A stretch of 64,000 nt of DNA, from positions 1 through 64,000 of the forward strand of contig CAAGCY010000016.1 in the NCBI GenBank assembly GCA_900768465.1, read 5' to 3'. This document shows positions 15,548 through 23,476 of this stretch, in pieces. The notes under the pieces were generated by a model. The model had not been told where the DNA came from, ran no database searches, and saw only the letters and a program-made list of their open reading frames with translations. Source of the stretch: Alphaproteobacteria bacterium. Its GTDB lineage: Bacteria > Pseudomonadota > Alphaproteobacteria > CAAGCB01 > CAG-977. A program made the position numbers and the translations under genes. How positions within the stretch are numbered: the stretch's first letter is position 1; every line of letters starts with the position of its first letter.

Positions 15548-16999
15548 ATGAATAAATTTCTGTCTGTTTTGACGGGCGTGTTGTTTTTGTGCGCAAACGC
15601 CTGCGCAAACGATTTCGGATTGGCGGGTAAAAGAATCGGCGTTCAGCTGGGAACGACGGGCGATTCGTTGGCTTCGTCCGTTCCCGATGCGACGGTCGAA
15701 CGCTATAACAAGGGGGGCGATGCCATACAATCCCTGCTGGCGGGCAAAATCGACGCCGTTTTAATCGACGAACAGCCCGCGCTGGCTTTTGTGCGGGGCA
15801 ATCGCAAGTTGACGATTCCCGACGGCGCGTTTGACGAAGAAAGCTATGCCATGGCTGTTTCCAAAAAAAATCCCGATTTGAAAGCCGATGTCAATCGCGT
15901 GCTTGCCGAACTGAAAAACGACGGAACGATCAGCCGCGTGCTGAACAACTATATCGGCGACGACAAAGGCGGCTTTCCGCCCCCGCCCCCTCAAAGCGAT
16001 TGTCCGAACGGTTTGCTGAAAATCGGCACAAACGCGACTTTCCCGCCTTACGAGTTTTATGAAAAGGGCGATATTGTCGGAATCGATGTCGATTTGACAA
16101 AAATCATTGCGCAACGGCTGGGCAAATGCGCCGTTGTCGAAGATATGGAATTCGACGCCATTATTCCCGCGATTCAAACGGGAAAAATCGATATCGGCGC
16201 GGCGGGAATGACCGTAACGCCCGAACGGCTGAAAAGTATTGATTTTACGGATACTTACACAACCGCAAAGCAGGTCGTCGTCAAACTGTCGGACGCCGGC
16301 GGTAACGCCGAAGTCCGTTTGGCGCAGAAATTCAAAAGCGTGTTTGTCGAAGACGCGCGCTGGAAATATCTGCTGTCGGGGTTGGGCAATACGCTGATTG
16401 TGACTTTGTTCGCCGCAGTTATCGGCGTCGTGTTGGGGGCTTTTATCGGCATTGTCCGCGTTTTTCACGATAAAAACGGCGGCTTTCCCGTTTTGAACGC
16501 GGTTTGCCGCGTCTATGTAACCGCGGTACGTGGCACGCCTGCCGTGATTCAATTGCTGATTATGTACTACGTCGTTTTCGCCGCCGCGGATGTCGGTAAA
16601 ATTCTTGTGGCTTCCGTGGCGTTCGGGCTGAATTCGGCGGCGTATGTGGCGGAAATCGTGCGTTCGGGCATTTTGTCCGTCGACGCGGGGCAAACCGAAG
16701 CGGGGCGGTCGCTGGGGCTGAACTTTCCCCAAACCATGCGCTTTATCGTTCTGCCGCAAGCGTTTAAAAACGTTTTGCCCGCTTTGGCAAACGAAGCGAT
16801 TTCTTTGCTGAAAGAAACGTCCGTCTGCGGCTATATCGGATTGATGGATTTAACCCGCGGCGGCGATGTGATCCGCAGTATCACTTATGACGCTTTTATG
16901 CCTTTGGCGGCGGTGGCGCTGATTTACTTGGCGCTGGTGGTCGGGCTGACGGCGTGTGTCGACAAACTGGAAAAAAGGCTGAAAAGAAATGAACGCTGA
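15548..16999 (+). CDS. Amino-acid ABC transporter, fused (apparently permuted) binding domain and permease
   Basis: A 483-aa uptake component of the polar amino acid (His/Glu/Gln) family. A signal peptide (1-20) is followed by a binding-protein part in unusual order. Residues 25-140 match the second lobe plus C-terminal tail (GKRIGVQLGTTGDS, AGKIDAVLIDEQ, NDGTISRVLNNYIG). A PPPPP linker is followed by 156-247, which match the first lobe (KIGTNATFPPYEF, GIDVDLTKIIAQRL, TVTPERLKSIDFTD). The permease (about 270-475) has the EAA loop EAGRSLGLNFPQTMRF. The ATG at 15548 follows AAGGAG; the open frame upstream is not used. Overlaps the ATPase gene by 11 bp. Confidence 0.87.
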   Translation: MNKFLSVLTGVLFLCANACANDFGLAGKRIGVQLGTTGDSLASSVPDATVERYNKGGDAIQSLLAGKIDAVLIDEQPALAFVRGNRKLTIPDGAFDEESYAMAVSKKNPDLKADVNRVLAELKNDGTISRVLNNYIGDDKGGFPPPPPQSDCPNGLLKIGTNATFPPYEFYEKGDIVGIDVDLTKIIAQRLGKCAVVEDMEFDAIIPAIQTGKIDIGAAGMTVTPERLKSIDFTDTYTTAKQVVVKLSDAGGNAEVRLAQKFKSVFVEDARWKYLLSGLGNTLIVTLFAAVIGVVLGAFIGIVRVFHDKNGGFPVLNAVCRVYVTAVRGTPAVIQLLIMYYVVFAAADVGKILVASVAFGLNSAAYVAEIVRSGILSVDAGQTEAGRSLGLNFPQTMRFIVLPQAFKNVLPALANEAISLLKETSVCGYIGLMDLTRGGDVIRSITYDAFMPLAAVALIYLALVVGLTACVDKLEKRLKRNER

Positions 17000-17741
17000 A
17001 CGCAAAACTTTGATTGATGTGCAAAACGTCGGAAAATCTTTCGCCAGTACCGTTGTTTTAAAAGATGTGTCCGCTCGGGTGCGCCAAGGCGACGTCGTCG
17101 CGATTATCGGACCTTCGGGATGCGGGAAATCGACTTTTCTGCGGATGCTGAACGGGCTGGAAACGCCTGATTGCGGCAAAATCCTGCTGGACGGCGCGGA
17201 TATCACCGATAAAAAAACGGATATCAACCGCGTGCGCCGCAAAGTCGGAATGGTGTTCCAGCAATTCAACCTGTTCGGTCACAAAACCGTGCGCGAAAAT
17301 ATTACGCTTGTTCCCGTCAAATTGGGCGTTTTAACCCAAACACAAGCGGATGAACGCGCTGACGAACTGCTGTCCGCCGTAGGGCTGCCCGATAAAGCCG
17401 ACGCGTATCCGTCCATGCTGTCGGGCGGGCAAAAGCAGCGGATAGCCATTGCGCGCGCTTTGGCAATGTCGCCCGATGTGATGCTGTTCGACGAACCGAC
17501 CTCCGCCCTTGATCCCGAAATGGTGGGCGAAGTGCTGGAATTGGTGCGCCGTCTGGCGGACAAGGGCATGACCATGCTGTTCGTTACCCATGAAATGGGC
17601 TTTGCCCGCGAAGTCGCTAACCGCGTGATGTTCTTTGACAATCACGGCATTGCCGAAGAAAATACACCGCAGGAGATTTTCGCTAATCCGCAAAGCCCGC
17701 GGCTGAAGGATTTTTTGGCGCGGGTGCGAAACGGTTTTTGA
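16989..17741 (+). CDS. glnQ: Amino-acid ABC transporter ATP-binding protein
   Basis: ATPase that powers the fused binding protein/permease encoded just upstream. It has 250 aa with all nucleotide-binding motifs: Walker A GPSGCGKST (about 40-48), Q-loop VFQQFNLFGH, signature LSGGQKQR (about 142-149), Walker B VMLFDEPTSALDP and H-loop FVTHEMGF. Closest by pattern to the GlnQ/HisP group of polar amino acid importers. Its start lies inside the end of the permease gene, so translation is coupled. Substrate unknown. Confidence 0.93.
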   Translation: MNAERKTLIDVQNVGKSFASTVVLKDVSARVRQGDVVAIIGPSGCGKSTFLRMLNGLETPDCGKILLDGADITDKKTDINRVRRKVGMVFQQFNLFGHKTVRENITLVPVKLGVLTQTQADERADELLSAVGLPDKADAYPSMLSGGQKQRIAIARALAMSPDVMLFDEPTSALDPEMVGEVLELVRRLADKGMTMLFVTHEMGFAREVANRVMFFDNHGIAEENTPQEIFANPQSPRLKDFLARVRNGF

Positions 17742-17834
17742 CCGCGTTTTCGCTGTTGCATCGGGGAAGCGTTATCGCCGTTTTGCAGTTTTGCGCGGAC
17801 AAAAAACTGTTTTATCCGCGGGGAAAATAAGTGC

Positions 17835-17863
17835 TTGCGTAAACGGAACGGATGTGGCATAGT
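17835..17863 (+). promoter_or_regulatory. Candidate sigma-70 promoter for rpsF operon
   Basis: TTGCGT (17835-17840) and CATAGT (17858-17863) are 17 bp apart, about 115 bp before rpsF. Both boxes deviate from consensus, but the spacing is ideal and the position leaves room for the structured leader. Confidence 0.4.
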
Positions 17864-17883
17864 TCAGCTTCCGTTTACTCCTT

Positions 17884-17949
17884 GCCGATGAACGGAATCG
17901 GCTATGTCCCTTGCGGCGGAATTCACGGTGAATGTCGTCGGACAAAGGG
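17884..17949 (+). promoter_or_regulatory. Structured rpsF leader, candidate S6:S18 autoregulatory element
   Basis: Hairpin 1: GCCGAT (17884-17889) with ATCGGC (17897-17902). Hairpin 2: CCCTT (17908-17912) closes with AAGGG (17945-17949) around an 11-bp inner stem with two G-T pairs, one mismatch and the loop ACGGT. S6:S18 feedback leaders are known before rpsF in many bacteria, but the exact conserved bulge was not confirmed here. Confidence 0.4.
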
Positions 17950-17977
17950 AATGAGAGAAGCCAAAAGGAGATTTTTT

Positions 17978-18361
17978 ATGGCTTTATACGAAAACGTGTT
18001 TATCGCACGTCAGGATATTGCCGCTTCGCAGGTTGACGCGCTGATTGAACGCTTTGAAGGCGTCATCACCGCCAACGGCGGCAAAGTTACGAAAAAAGAA
18101 AACTGGGGCTTGCGCGCCTTGGCTTACCGCATGAACAAAAACCGCAAAGGTTATTATGTTCTGTTTAACATCGACGCTCCGGCGAAAGCTTTGATTGAAC
18201 TGGAACGCCAAATGCGCTTTGACGAAGACGTGATTCGTTACCTGTCCGTCCGCGTTGACGAATTGGAAGAAGGTCCGTCCGCCATGTTGTCCAACAAGGG
18301 CAAAGAAATCAAAGGCCGCGGCAAAAAATTCGATGTTGAAGATGAAAGCGAGGAATTCTAA
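17978..18361 (+). CDS. rpsF: 30S ribosomal protein S6
   Basis: Small-subunit protein that pairs with S18 on the platform. It has 127 aa with the ferredoxin-like core: ALYENVFIARQDIAASQVD, the conserved KKENWGLRALAYRMNKNRKGYY and FDEDVIRYL. The C-terminal acidic and basic tail (about 105-127) is an extension seen in alphaproteobacteria. The ATG at 17978 follows AAAAGGAG; the longer open frame from 17852 runs through the leader and is rejected. Its stop shares a base with the rpsR start (TAATG). Confidence 0.96.
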   Translation: MALYENVFIARQDIAASQVDALIERFEGVITANGGKVTKKENWGLRALAYRMNKNRKGYYVLFNIDAPAKALIELERQMRFDEDVIRYLSVRVDELEEGPSAMLSNKGKEIKGRGKKFDVEDESEEF

Positions 18362-18597
18362 TGGCAGCTACAGCTCGTCGTCCGTTCTTCCGCCGTCGTA
18401 AAGCTTGCCCGTTTGCGGCAGCCGACGCTCCGAAGATTGACTATAAAGATATCAAATTGTTGCAGCGTTTCATTTCCGAACGCGGCAAAATCGTTCCCAG
18501 CCGCATCACCGCCGTTTCCGCCAAGAAACAGCGCGAATTGGCAAAAGCGATTAAACGCGCCCGCTTCTTGGGCTTGTTGCCTTACGTTATGGACTAA
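18361..18597 (+). CDS. rpsR: 30S ribosomal protein S18
   Basis: Small-subunit platform protein, 78 aa. It has the typical RRPFFRRRKACPF start and core IDYKDIKLLQRFISERGKIVPSRIT, AKKQRELAKAIKRARFLGLLPY. Translationally coupled to rpsF by a 1-bp overlap and followed 14 bp later by rplI. Confidence 0.97.
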   Translation: MAATARRPFFRRRKACPFAAADAPKIDYKDIKLLQRFISERGKIVPSRITAVSAKKQRELAKAIKRARFLGLLPYVMD

Positions 18598-18611
18598 GGG
18601 GAGAGCTTGAA

Positions 18612-19160
18612 ATGGAAGTTATCTTACTCGAACGTATCGAACGTCTGGGACAAATGGGCGATATCGTCAAAGTGAAACCGGGTTATGCCCGCAACTATTT
18701 GTTGCCTCAAGCCAAAGCTTTGCGTTCCAGCAAAGAAAATCTGGCTTTGTTTGAATCCCGCAAGGTTCAGCTGGAAGCCGCCAACCTGAAACGCAAACAG
18801 GAAGCCGAACAGGTCGCCGAAAAGATGAACGGCTTGAAAGTCGTCATCATCCGTCAGGCTGCCGAAACCGGACAGCTGTACGGTTCCGTTACGGGTCGCG
18901 ATGTCCGCGACGCCGTCCGCGAAGCCGGCTTTACCATTGAACGCCGTCAGGTCATTCTGGATCAGCCGTTCAAAGAAATCGGCGATTACAAAGTCCGCAT
19001 TATTCTGCATCCCGACGTTGACCAGACGATTTCCGTCGCGGTCGCCCGCTCTGCGGAAGAAGCCGAACGCAACGCCAAAGCCGCGGCTAAAGCCGCCGCC
19101 GAAGCGGCAGCCGCTGCCGAAGCCGCCGCCGTTGTTGCGGAAGTTGCGGCTGAAGCGTAA
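18612..19160 (+). CDS. rplI: 50S ribosomal protein L9
   Basis: Large-subunit protein at the base of the L1 stalk. It has 182 aa. The N-domain has MEVILLERIERLGQMGDIVKVKPGYARNYLLPQ; a long helix and the C-domain (about 75-150: YGSVTGRDVRDAVREAGF, IGDYKVRIILHPDV) follow. Unlike the usual ~150 residues, it carries an alanine- and glutamate-rich helical tail (about 155-182), a frequent alphaproteobacterial extension. Start at 18612 with GGGGAGA upstream. Confidence 0.96.
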   Translation: MEVILLERIERLGQMGDIVKVKPGYARNYLLPQAKALRSSKENLALFESRKVQLEAANLKRKQEAEQVAEKMNGLKVVIIRQAAETGQLYGSVTGRDVRDAVREAGFTIERRQVILDQPFKEIGDYKVRIILHPDVDQTISVAVARSAEEAERNAKAAAKAAAEAAAAAEAAAVVAEVAAEA

Positions 19161-19179
19161 TCGCTTCGCTGAAGCTTTA

Positions 19180-19214
19180 AACGGCGGGGGCGTTAAAACC
19201 TCCGCCGTTGTTTT
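19180..19214 (+). terminator. Possible weak terminator after rplI
   Basis: AACGGCGG (19180-19187) pairs with CCGCCGTT (19202-19209) and is followed by GTTTT. The loop is long and the T-run short, so it is probably partial, with some read-through into dnaB. Confidence 0.5.
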
Positions 19215-19236
19215 ATAACTGACAGGGATTGCCTTA

Positions 19237-20706
19237 ATGGAAAACACGGAATTGACACGCTTGCCGCCGCAAAACGTTGAAGCGGAACAGGCTTTGCTGG
19301 GCGCGATTTTGACCAACAACCACGCTTTGGAAAAAGTCGCCGAGTTTTTGAAGCCTTTTCATTTCGCAAGCGCCGTTCACGCCGAAATCTATCAGGCGAT
19401 TCTGAATTTGCACGCCCGCGGACACTCCGCCGATCCGATTACTTTGAAAGGCGTGCTGGCAGACAATCCTTTGCTGGCGGAGGTCGGCGGGATTAAGTAT
19501 TTGATGGAGCTGACGTCTTCCGCCGTCGCGATTATCAATGCCGAAGACTATGCCAAACTGATTTTCGACCGCTATTTGCGCCGTCAGTTGATTGCTTTGG
19601 GGACGGATATCGTCAACGACGCGTTCAAAGTCGATATGGACAACGATGCCGAAATCCAGATGGGGCGCGCTGAAAAAAAACTGTACGAATTGGGGACGGA
19701 AGGGCAAATCGACGGCGGTCCGCAGGCGTTTTCCGACACGATGACCGAAGTCGTGCGCGAAGTCGCCGAAGCCGCCAAAAATCCCGACGGCATTTCTGGG
19801 ATTTCGACGGGATTCCGCGATATTGACAAGAAAATGGGCGGCTTGCACAATTCGGATTTACTGATTGTCGCGGGACGTCCCGGCATGGGAAAGACGGCGT
19901 TTGCCACCTGTTTGGCGTTCAATTCGGCAAGATGTTTTCTGGACGACGTTCAGCAGGGCAAGGAACGCAAAGGCGTGGCATTCTTTTCTTTGGAAATGTC
20001 GGCGTCCCAGCTGGCGGGGCGTATTCTGTCCATGGAAACGCAAATCGCGTCCGACAAACTGCGCAACGGCAGAATTACGCAGGAAGAATTTCAACGCGTT
20101 GTCGCTTTTGCGGGCGAATTGGGCAAAGTGCCTTTGTACGTCGACGACACGCCGGGGCTGACGGTCGCCGCGATTCACAACCGTTGCCGCCGCTTGAAAC
20201 GCGATGCGGCAAAGGGGCTGGGATTGGTTGTCATCGACTATTTGCAGCTGATTGACATGTCGGGAACGTCTTTTAAAAACAATATGGTGCAGGCGTTGAC
20301 CGAAACGACCCGTCAGCTTAAAATTATGGCAAAAGATTTAAACGTTCCCGTCATGGTTCTGTCTCAGCTGAACCGCGGTGTCGAACAGCGCGACGACAAA
20401 CGCCCGCTGTTGTCCGACTTGCGCGATTCGGGGTCGATTGAACAAGACGCGGACATCGTGCTGTTCGTGTTCCGCGAACATTACTATCTGAAAAGCTCCA
20501 GCCCCGTACAGCACGCCAACGAATCCGAAGATAAATTCGCCGAACGCATCAAAAAGTGGGAGCGCGATTTGATTGACAAGGAAAAGAAAGCCGAACTGAT
20601 TATCGCCAAACAGCGTCACGGATCGCTGGGGACGGTCGATTTGTCGTTTGAAGGGCAGTTCACCCGTTTCGGCGATTGGATTGATCCGAATTCGTTTCAA
20701 AATTAA
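19237..20706 (+). CDS. dnaB: Replicative DNA helicase DnaB
   Basis: Hexameric helicase that unwinds DNA ahead of the replication fork. It has 489 aa. The N-terminal domain has LPPQNVEAEQALLGAIL. The RecA-like domain has Walker A GRPGMGKT (about 212-219), FFSLEMSASQL, Walker B VVIDYLQLI (about 330-338) and the arginine/sensor region LSQLNRGVEQR plus LRDSGSIEQDADIV. A short insertion, LDDVQQGKERKG, lies between the first strand and FSLEMS. Downstream of rpsF-rpsR-rplI, the common alphaproteobacterial order. Its last 47 bp overlap the convergent cca-like gene. Confidence 0.97.
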   Translation: MENTELTRLPPQNVEAEQALLGAILTNNHALEKVAEFLKPFHFASAVHAEIYQAILNLHARGHSADPITLKGVLADNPLLAEVGGIKYLMELTSSAVAIINAEDYAKLIFDRYLRRQLIALGTDIVNDAFKVDMDNDAEIQMGRAEKKLYELGTEGQIDGGPQAFSDTMTEVVREVAEAAKNPDGISGISTGFRDIDKKMGGLHNSDLLIVAGRPGMGKTAFATCLAFNSARCFLDDVQQGKERKGVAFFSLEMSASQLAGRILSMETQIASDKLRNGRITQEEFQRVVAFAGELGKVPLYVDDTPGLTVAAIHNRCRRLKRDAAKGLGLVVIDYLQLIDMSGTSFKNNMVQALTETTRQLKIMAKDLNVPVMVLSQLNRGVEQRDDKRPLLSDLRDSGSIEQDADIVLFVFREHYYLKSSSPVQHANESEDKFAERIKKWERDLIDKEKKAELIIAKQRHGSLGTVDLSFEGQFTRFGDWIDPNSFQN

Positions 20707-21805
20707 GGTTCTTGACGAACTCAAGCAGGGCGGCTTTGTCGGGTGCGCCCTGTTTTTTTATCCAAAAATCTTGCGCGGCGGTCAGTGCTTTGCCGATGAA
20801 GCGTTTGGGCAGAAACGTCAAATCTTTGCCCGAAATCGGGTAGGGCGGAACGGTGATGTTTCGCGCCGCAAGCAATCCTTTTTCGGGAAAGCGCGCGTCC
20901 AGTGCTTGTAACGCCGCGTCTTTCAGCGGATTGTTTCGCAGCAGAAAAGCGGCTTCGAACGGTGTTTCGGCGGCGGGCAAAAACAGGGCAAGCCGCCGCT
21001 TTGATTCGCGCGGCAAATAACGGTAAAGCGGCGATTTCCCCAAAATGCTCCACCGCGCGGCGGGGCAATCCGTGCTTAAACGGTCGAATGTGTCCAAATC
21101 GGCTTCGGGAAACCAGCGGGACAAAATTCCGGCTTGATTCATGGCGCGCAGGGCCATTCCCGCTTTGCGGCAGTTTAAAATTTTGCGGATTTCTTCGCAG
21201 GCGCGTTCGGGGGAAACTTTGTCCAATCCGGCGGAAAGCCGTTCGCAAACCGCCAAAACGCCTGCGTCGGCGGGATGCTTTGAAAAACGCGCCAAAAAGC
21301 GGAAATAACGCAAAATCCGCAGGTAGTCTTCGGCGATGCGGGCTTCGGGGCATCCGATGAAGCGCACGATGCCGTTTTGCAAATCGCCGATTCCGCCGAA
21401 GTAATCAAACACTCTGCCGTCGAAATCGGCGGACAAGGCGTTGATTGTAAAGTCGCGGCGCGCGGCGTCGGTTTCCCAATCCGCTGAAAAAGCGACGGTC
21501 GTCCGTCTGCCGTCGGGGGCGACGTCTTGGCGCAAAGCGGTGATTTCAACGCTTTTGAAACGGTCGTCGTCAATCAAAACGGTTTGCGTTCCGAACGCCA
21601 ATCCCGTCGGAATGACGGTGTATCCTTTCAACAAAGCCGCTGTTTGTTCGGGGGCAAAAGGGGTTGCCAAATCGATGTCGGCGGGCGTTTTCCCAAGCAG
21701 ACAATCGCGCACGGTGCCGCCGACAAAGCGCGCTTGCCCGTTCAGTTTTTCAAACAGGGATTTCAATGCTTTCGATTTTTGCCAGAACGGATTTTGCAGT
21801 TGCAT
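20660..21805 (-). CDS. cca: CCA-adding enzyme / poly(A) polymerase family nucleotidyltransferase
   Basis: Class II nucleotidyltransferase that adds or repairs the CCA end of tRNA. About 381 aa. Motifs: VGGTVRDCLLGKTPADIDLAT (the DxD metal site), ALRQD and RRDFTINALSAD, then EARIAEDYLRILRYFRF in the neck. The ATG at 21805 (MQLQNPFW) is chosen because GGAGA precedes it; the longer frame would run into the divergent GNAT gene. The end overlaps dnaB by 47 bp, tail to tail. Whether it adds CCA or poly(A) cannot be settled here. Confidence 0.88.
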   Translation of the reverse strand: MQLQNPFWQKSKALKSLFEKLNGQARFVGGTVRDCLLGKTPADIDLATPFAPEQTAALLKGYTVIPTGLAFGTQTVLIDDDRFKSVEITALRQDVAPDGRRTTVAFSADWETDAARRDFTINALSADFDGRVFDYFGGIGDLQNGIVRFIGCPEARIAEDYLRILRYFRFLARFSKHPADAGVLAVCERLSAGLDKVSPERACEEIRKILNCRKAGMALRAMNQAGILSRWFPEADLDTFDRLSTDCPAARWSILGKSPLYRYLPRESKRRLALFLPAAETPFEAAFLLRNNPLKDAALQALDARFPEKGLLAARNITVPPYPISGKDLTFLPKRFIGKALTAAQDFWIKKQGAPDKAALLEFVKNLNFETNSDQSNRRNG

Positions 21806-21835
21806 TTCGACGTCTCCGTTTTTTAAAATAGCGGT

Positions 21836-22315
21836 ATGATTACGTTGGAGCAATGCGAAAATACAAAACGCGACGCGAAAATCGCTTTTCAATGGCGAAA
21901 CGACGCGCGCACAATCGAATCGTCCGAAGTCAGACTGCCTAAAACTTGGGATTCGTTTCAGTTGGAATTTTCCGAATGTTATTTCGACGCGCTTTGTCCC
22001 GTGTTCGTCAAGGACGGGGCGGACTTTGCGGGCTTTGTCCGTTTCGACGCGGCGGGCGAGGGCGGACTGGAAATCGTCATCAACATCGCCCCCGAATTCA
22101 GGGGGCTGGGCATAGGGACGGAAGCTTTGGGGCTGGTCAAAAACTATGCCCGCGACAACGGCTTTTCCCGCTTGATTGCCGATATCCGCGAAACGAACAA
22201 GGCATCACTTGCCGCTTTTCGCAAAGCGGGGTACGGCGTTGAATCGCGGCGGACACAAATTATTCAAAAAACAAAAGAAAAATGCTCTATCGTTCGCGTG
22301 GTTTGTTTGTTATAA
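21836..22315 (+). CDS. GNAT family N-acetyltransferase
   Basis: A 159-aa acetyl-CoA-dependent transferase. Acetyl-CoA motif A is EFRGLGIGTEALGLVKNYA (about 82-100), and the later NKASLAAFRKAGY is the usual motif B. The N-terminal WRND is shared with the RimJ/PseH subgroup. The substrate is unknown. The start at 21836 lacks a clear ribosome binding site and sits 30 bp from the divergent cca-like gene, so a leaderless or weakly translated mRNA is possible. Confidence 0.85.
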   Translation: MITLEQCENTKRDAKIAFQWRNDARTIESSEVRLPKTWDSFQLEFSECYFDALCPVFVKDGADFAGFVRFDAAGEGGLEIVINIAPEFRGLGIGTEALGLVKNYARDNGFSRLIADIRETNKASLAAFRKAGYGVESRRTQIIQKTKEKCSIVRVVCLL

Positions 22316-22342
22316 TCGTCCGAAAAGACAACGGGGAAAACA

Positions 22343-23476
22343 ATGTCGAATTTTGTTTATGTATCGCTTGCCGGCGGGTTGTTTGTCGTCAATCTGGCGG
22401 TTTTGCTGTGTCTGTATATTTTTAAGCGCAACGCGTCGTATATGAGCCTGTCCGTTGACGCTCAAAACGGCGAAGTTCCGTTTCTCAGCCTGACTCAGGG
22501 GTTGTTTTTTACGGCGGCGGCTGTTCTTTTGCCGTATTTTTCAAACGCTGTGGCTTTTTATGCGGATTTGACTTTTTTTACGGCGGCGGGATTGGCGGTT
22601 TTTGTTGCGGCTGTCGGGTTCGTTCCCGTTCGTTCGCCGTGGGCGCGCGCGGCGATAACGGTCGCCGAATTTTGCGCTTTTGCGGCGGCTGTGTTCGTTT
22701 TGCCGACCCCCGATTTTTTAACCCGCGCCGATATGCCTTTGCCGATTGGCAAAGCTTTGACCGCTTTGGTGTGGCTGGCGGTGTATAAAGTGAGCGGTTT
22801 TGGCGGAAAACACGACGAACTGGTTTGGGAACAAACGTTTTTTGCAGGTGTGGTTTGTTTTTGCGCCGTTTTTATTACAAGCGTTCCGTCGCGCGAAGTG
22901 TTGCAGACGGGCGGGCTGTTGCTGGCGGTTTCGCTTGCCGTTGTGCCGTTTGCGGTGCTGTACGGCGCTGATGTCACGCCGAGCAAGCCGCTTGTCAATC
23001 TGCTGAATTTGGCGGTGACGGGAGTGGGATATTGCTGGGTGGTTCAAGGCGCGTGGGGATGCGCCGTGTTGTTGTTGTCGTATCCGCTGTTCGAACTGAT
23101 TTTCTGTTTGACGCGCGCGTTCGGCAACCTGTTTCGGCGCCAAGACCGAAAACGTCTTGTTTTTGTGTGTGACGAAATGAAAGCGGTCGGAATGACCCCG
23201 TGGAAAATCGTCGATTTTGTTTTTAAGCGCAATCTGCTTTTCGGGGCGATGCTGTTGCTGACGTTGGACAGAGTGTATCTGCAAAAGCAAATGGTGCTGC
23301 TTGCCGCTTTGCTGTATGCGAAATTCGCGATAAACATCGTCAGTCCCGGCACGATGAAATCGTCGTTCCGCGGCTTGCTGAAGCAAATCGGGGCGGATGC
23401 CAAAAAAGGCTGGCGGGAAACGGGCGATTCGCTGACCGCTGTGAAGGAAAAATACAAGGATTTCGACAAACAATGA
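22343..23476 (+). CDS. Multi-pass membrane protein of unknown function
   Basis: A 377-aa protein with about nine to ten hydrophobic segments and a soluble charged C-terminal stretch (about 335-377). GGGGAA precedes the ATG, and its stop overlaps the RsmB start by 4 bp (ATGA), so both are translated together. No motif was recognised. The neighbouring short glycosyltransferase-like protein at 24781 hints at a cell-surface role, but this is weak. Confidence 0.6.
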   Translation: MSNFVYVSLAGGLFVVNLAVLLCLYIFKRNASYMSLSVDAQNGEVPFLSLTQGLFFTAAAVLLPYFSNAVAFYADLTFFTAAGLAVFVAAVGFVPVRSPWARAAITVAEFCAFAAAVFVLPTPDFLTRADMPLPIGKALTALVWLAVYKVSGFGGKHDELVWEQTFFAGVVCFCAVFITSVPSREVLQTGGLLLAVSLAVVPFAVLYGADVTPSKPLVNLLNLAVTGVGYCWVVQGAWGCAVLLLSYPLFELIFCLTRAFGNLFRRQDRKRLVFVCDEMKAVGMTPWKIVDFVFKRNLLFGAMLLLTLDRVYLQKQMVLLAALLYAKFAINIVSPGTMKSSFRGLLKQIGADAKKGWRETGDSLTAVKEKYKDFDKQ

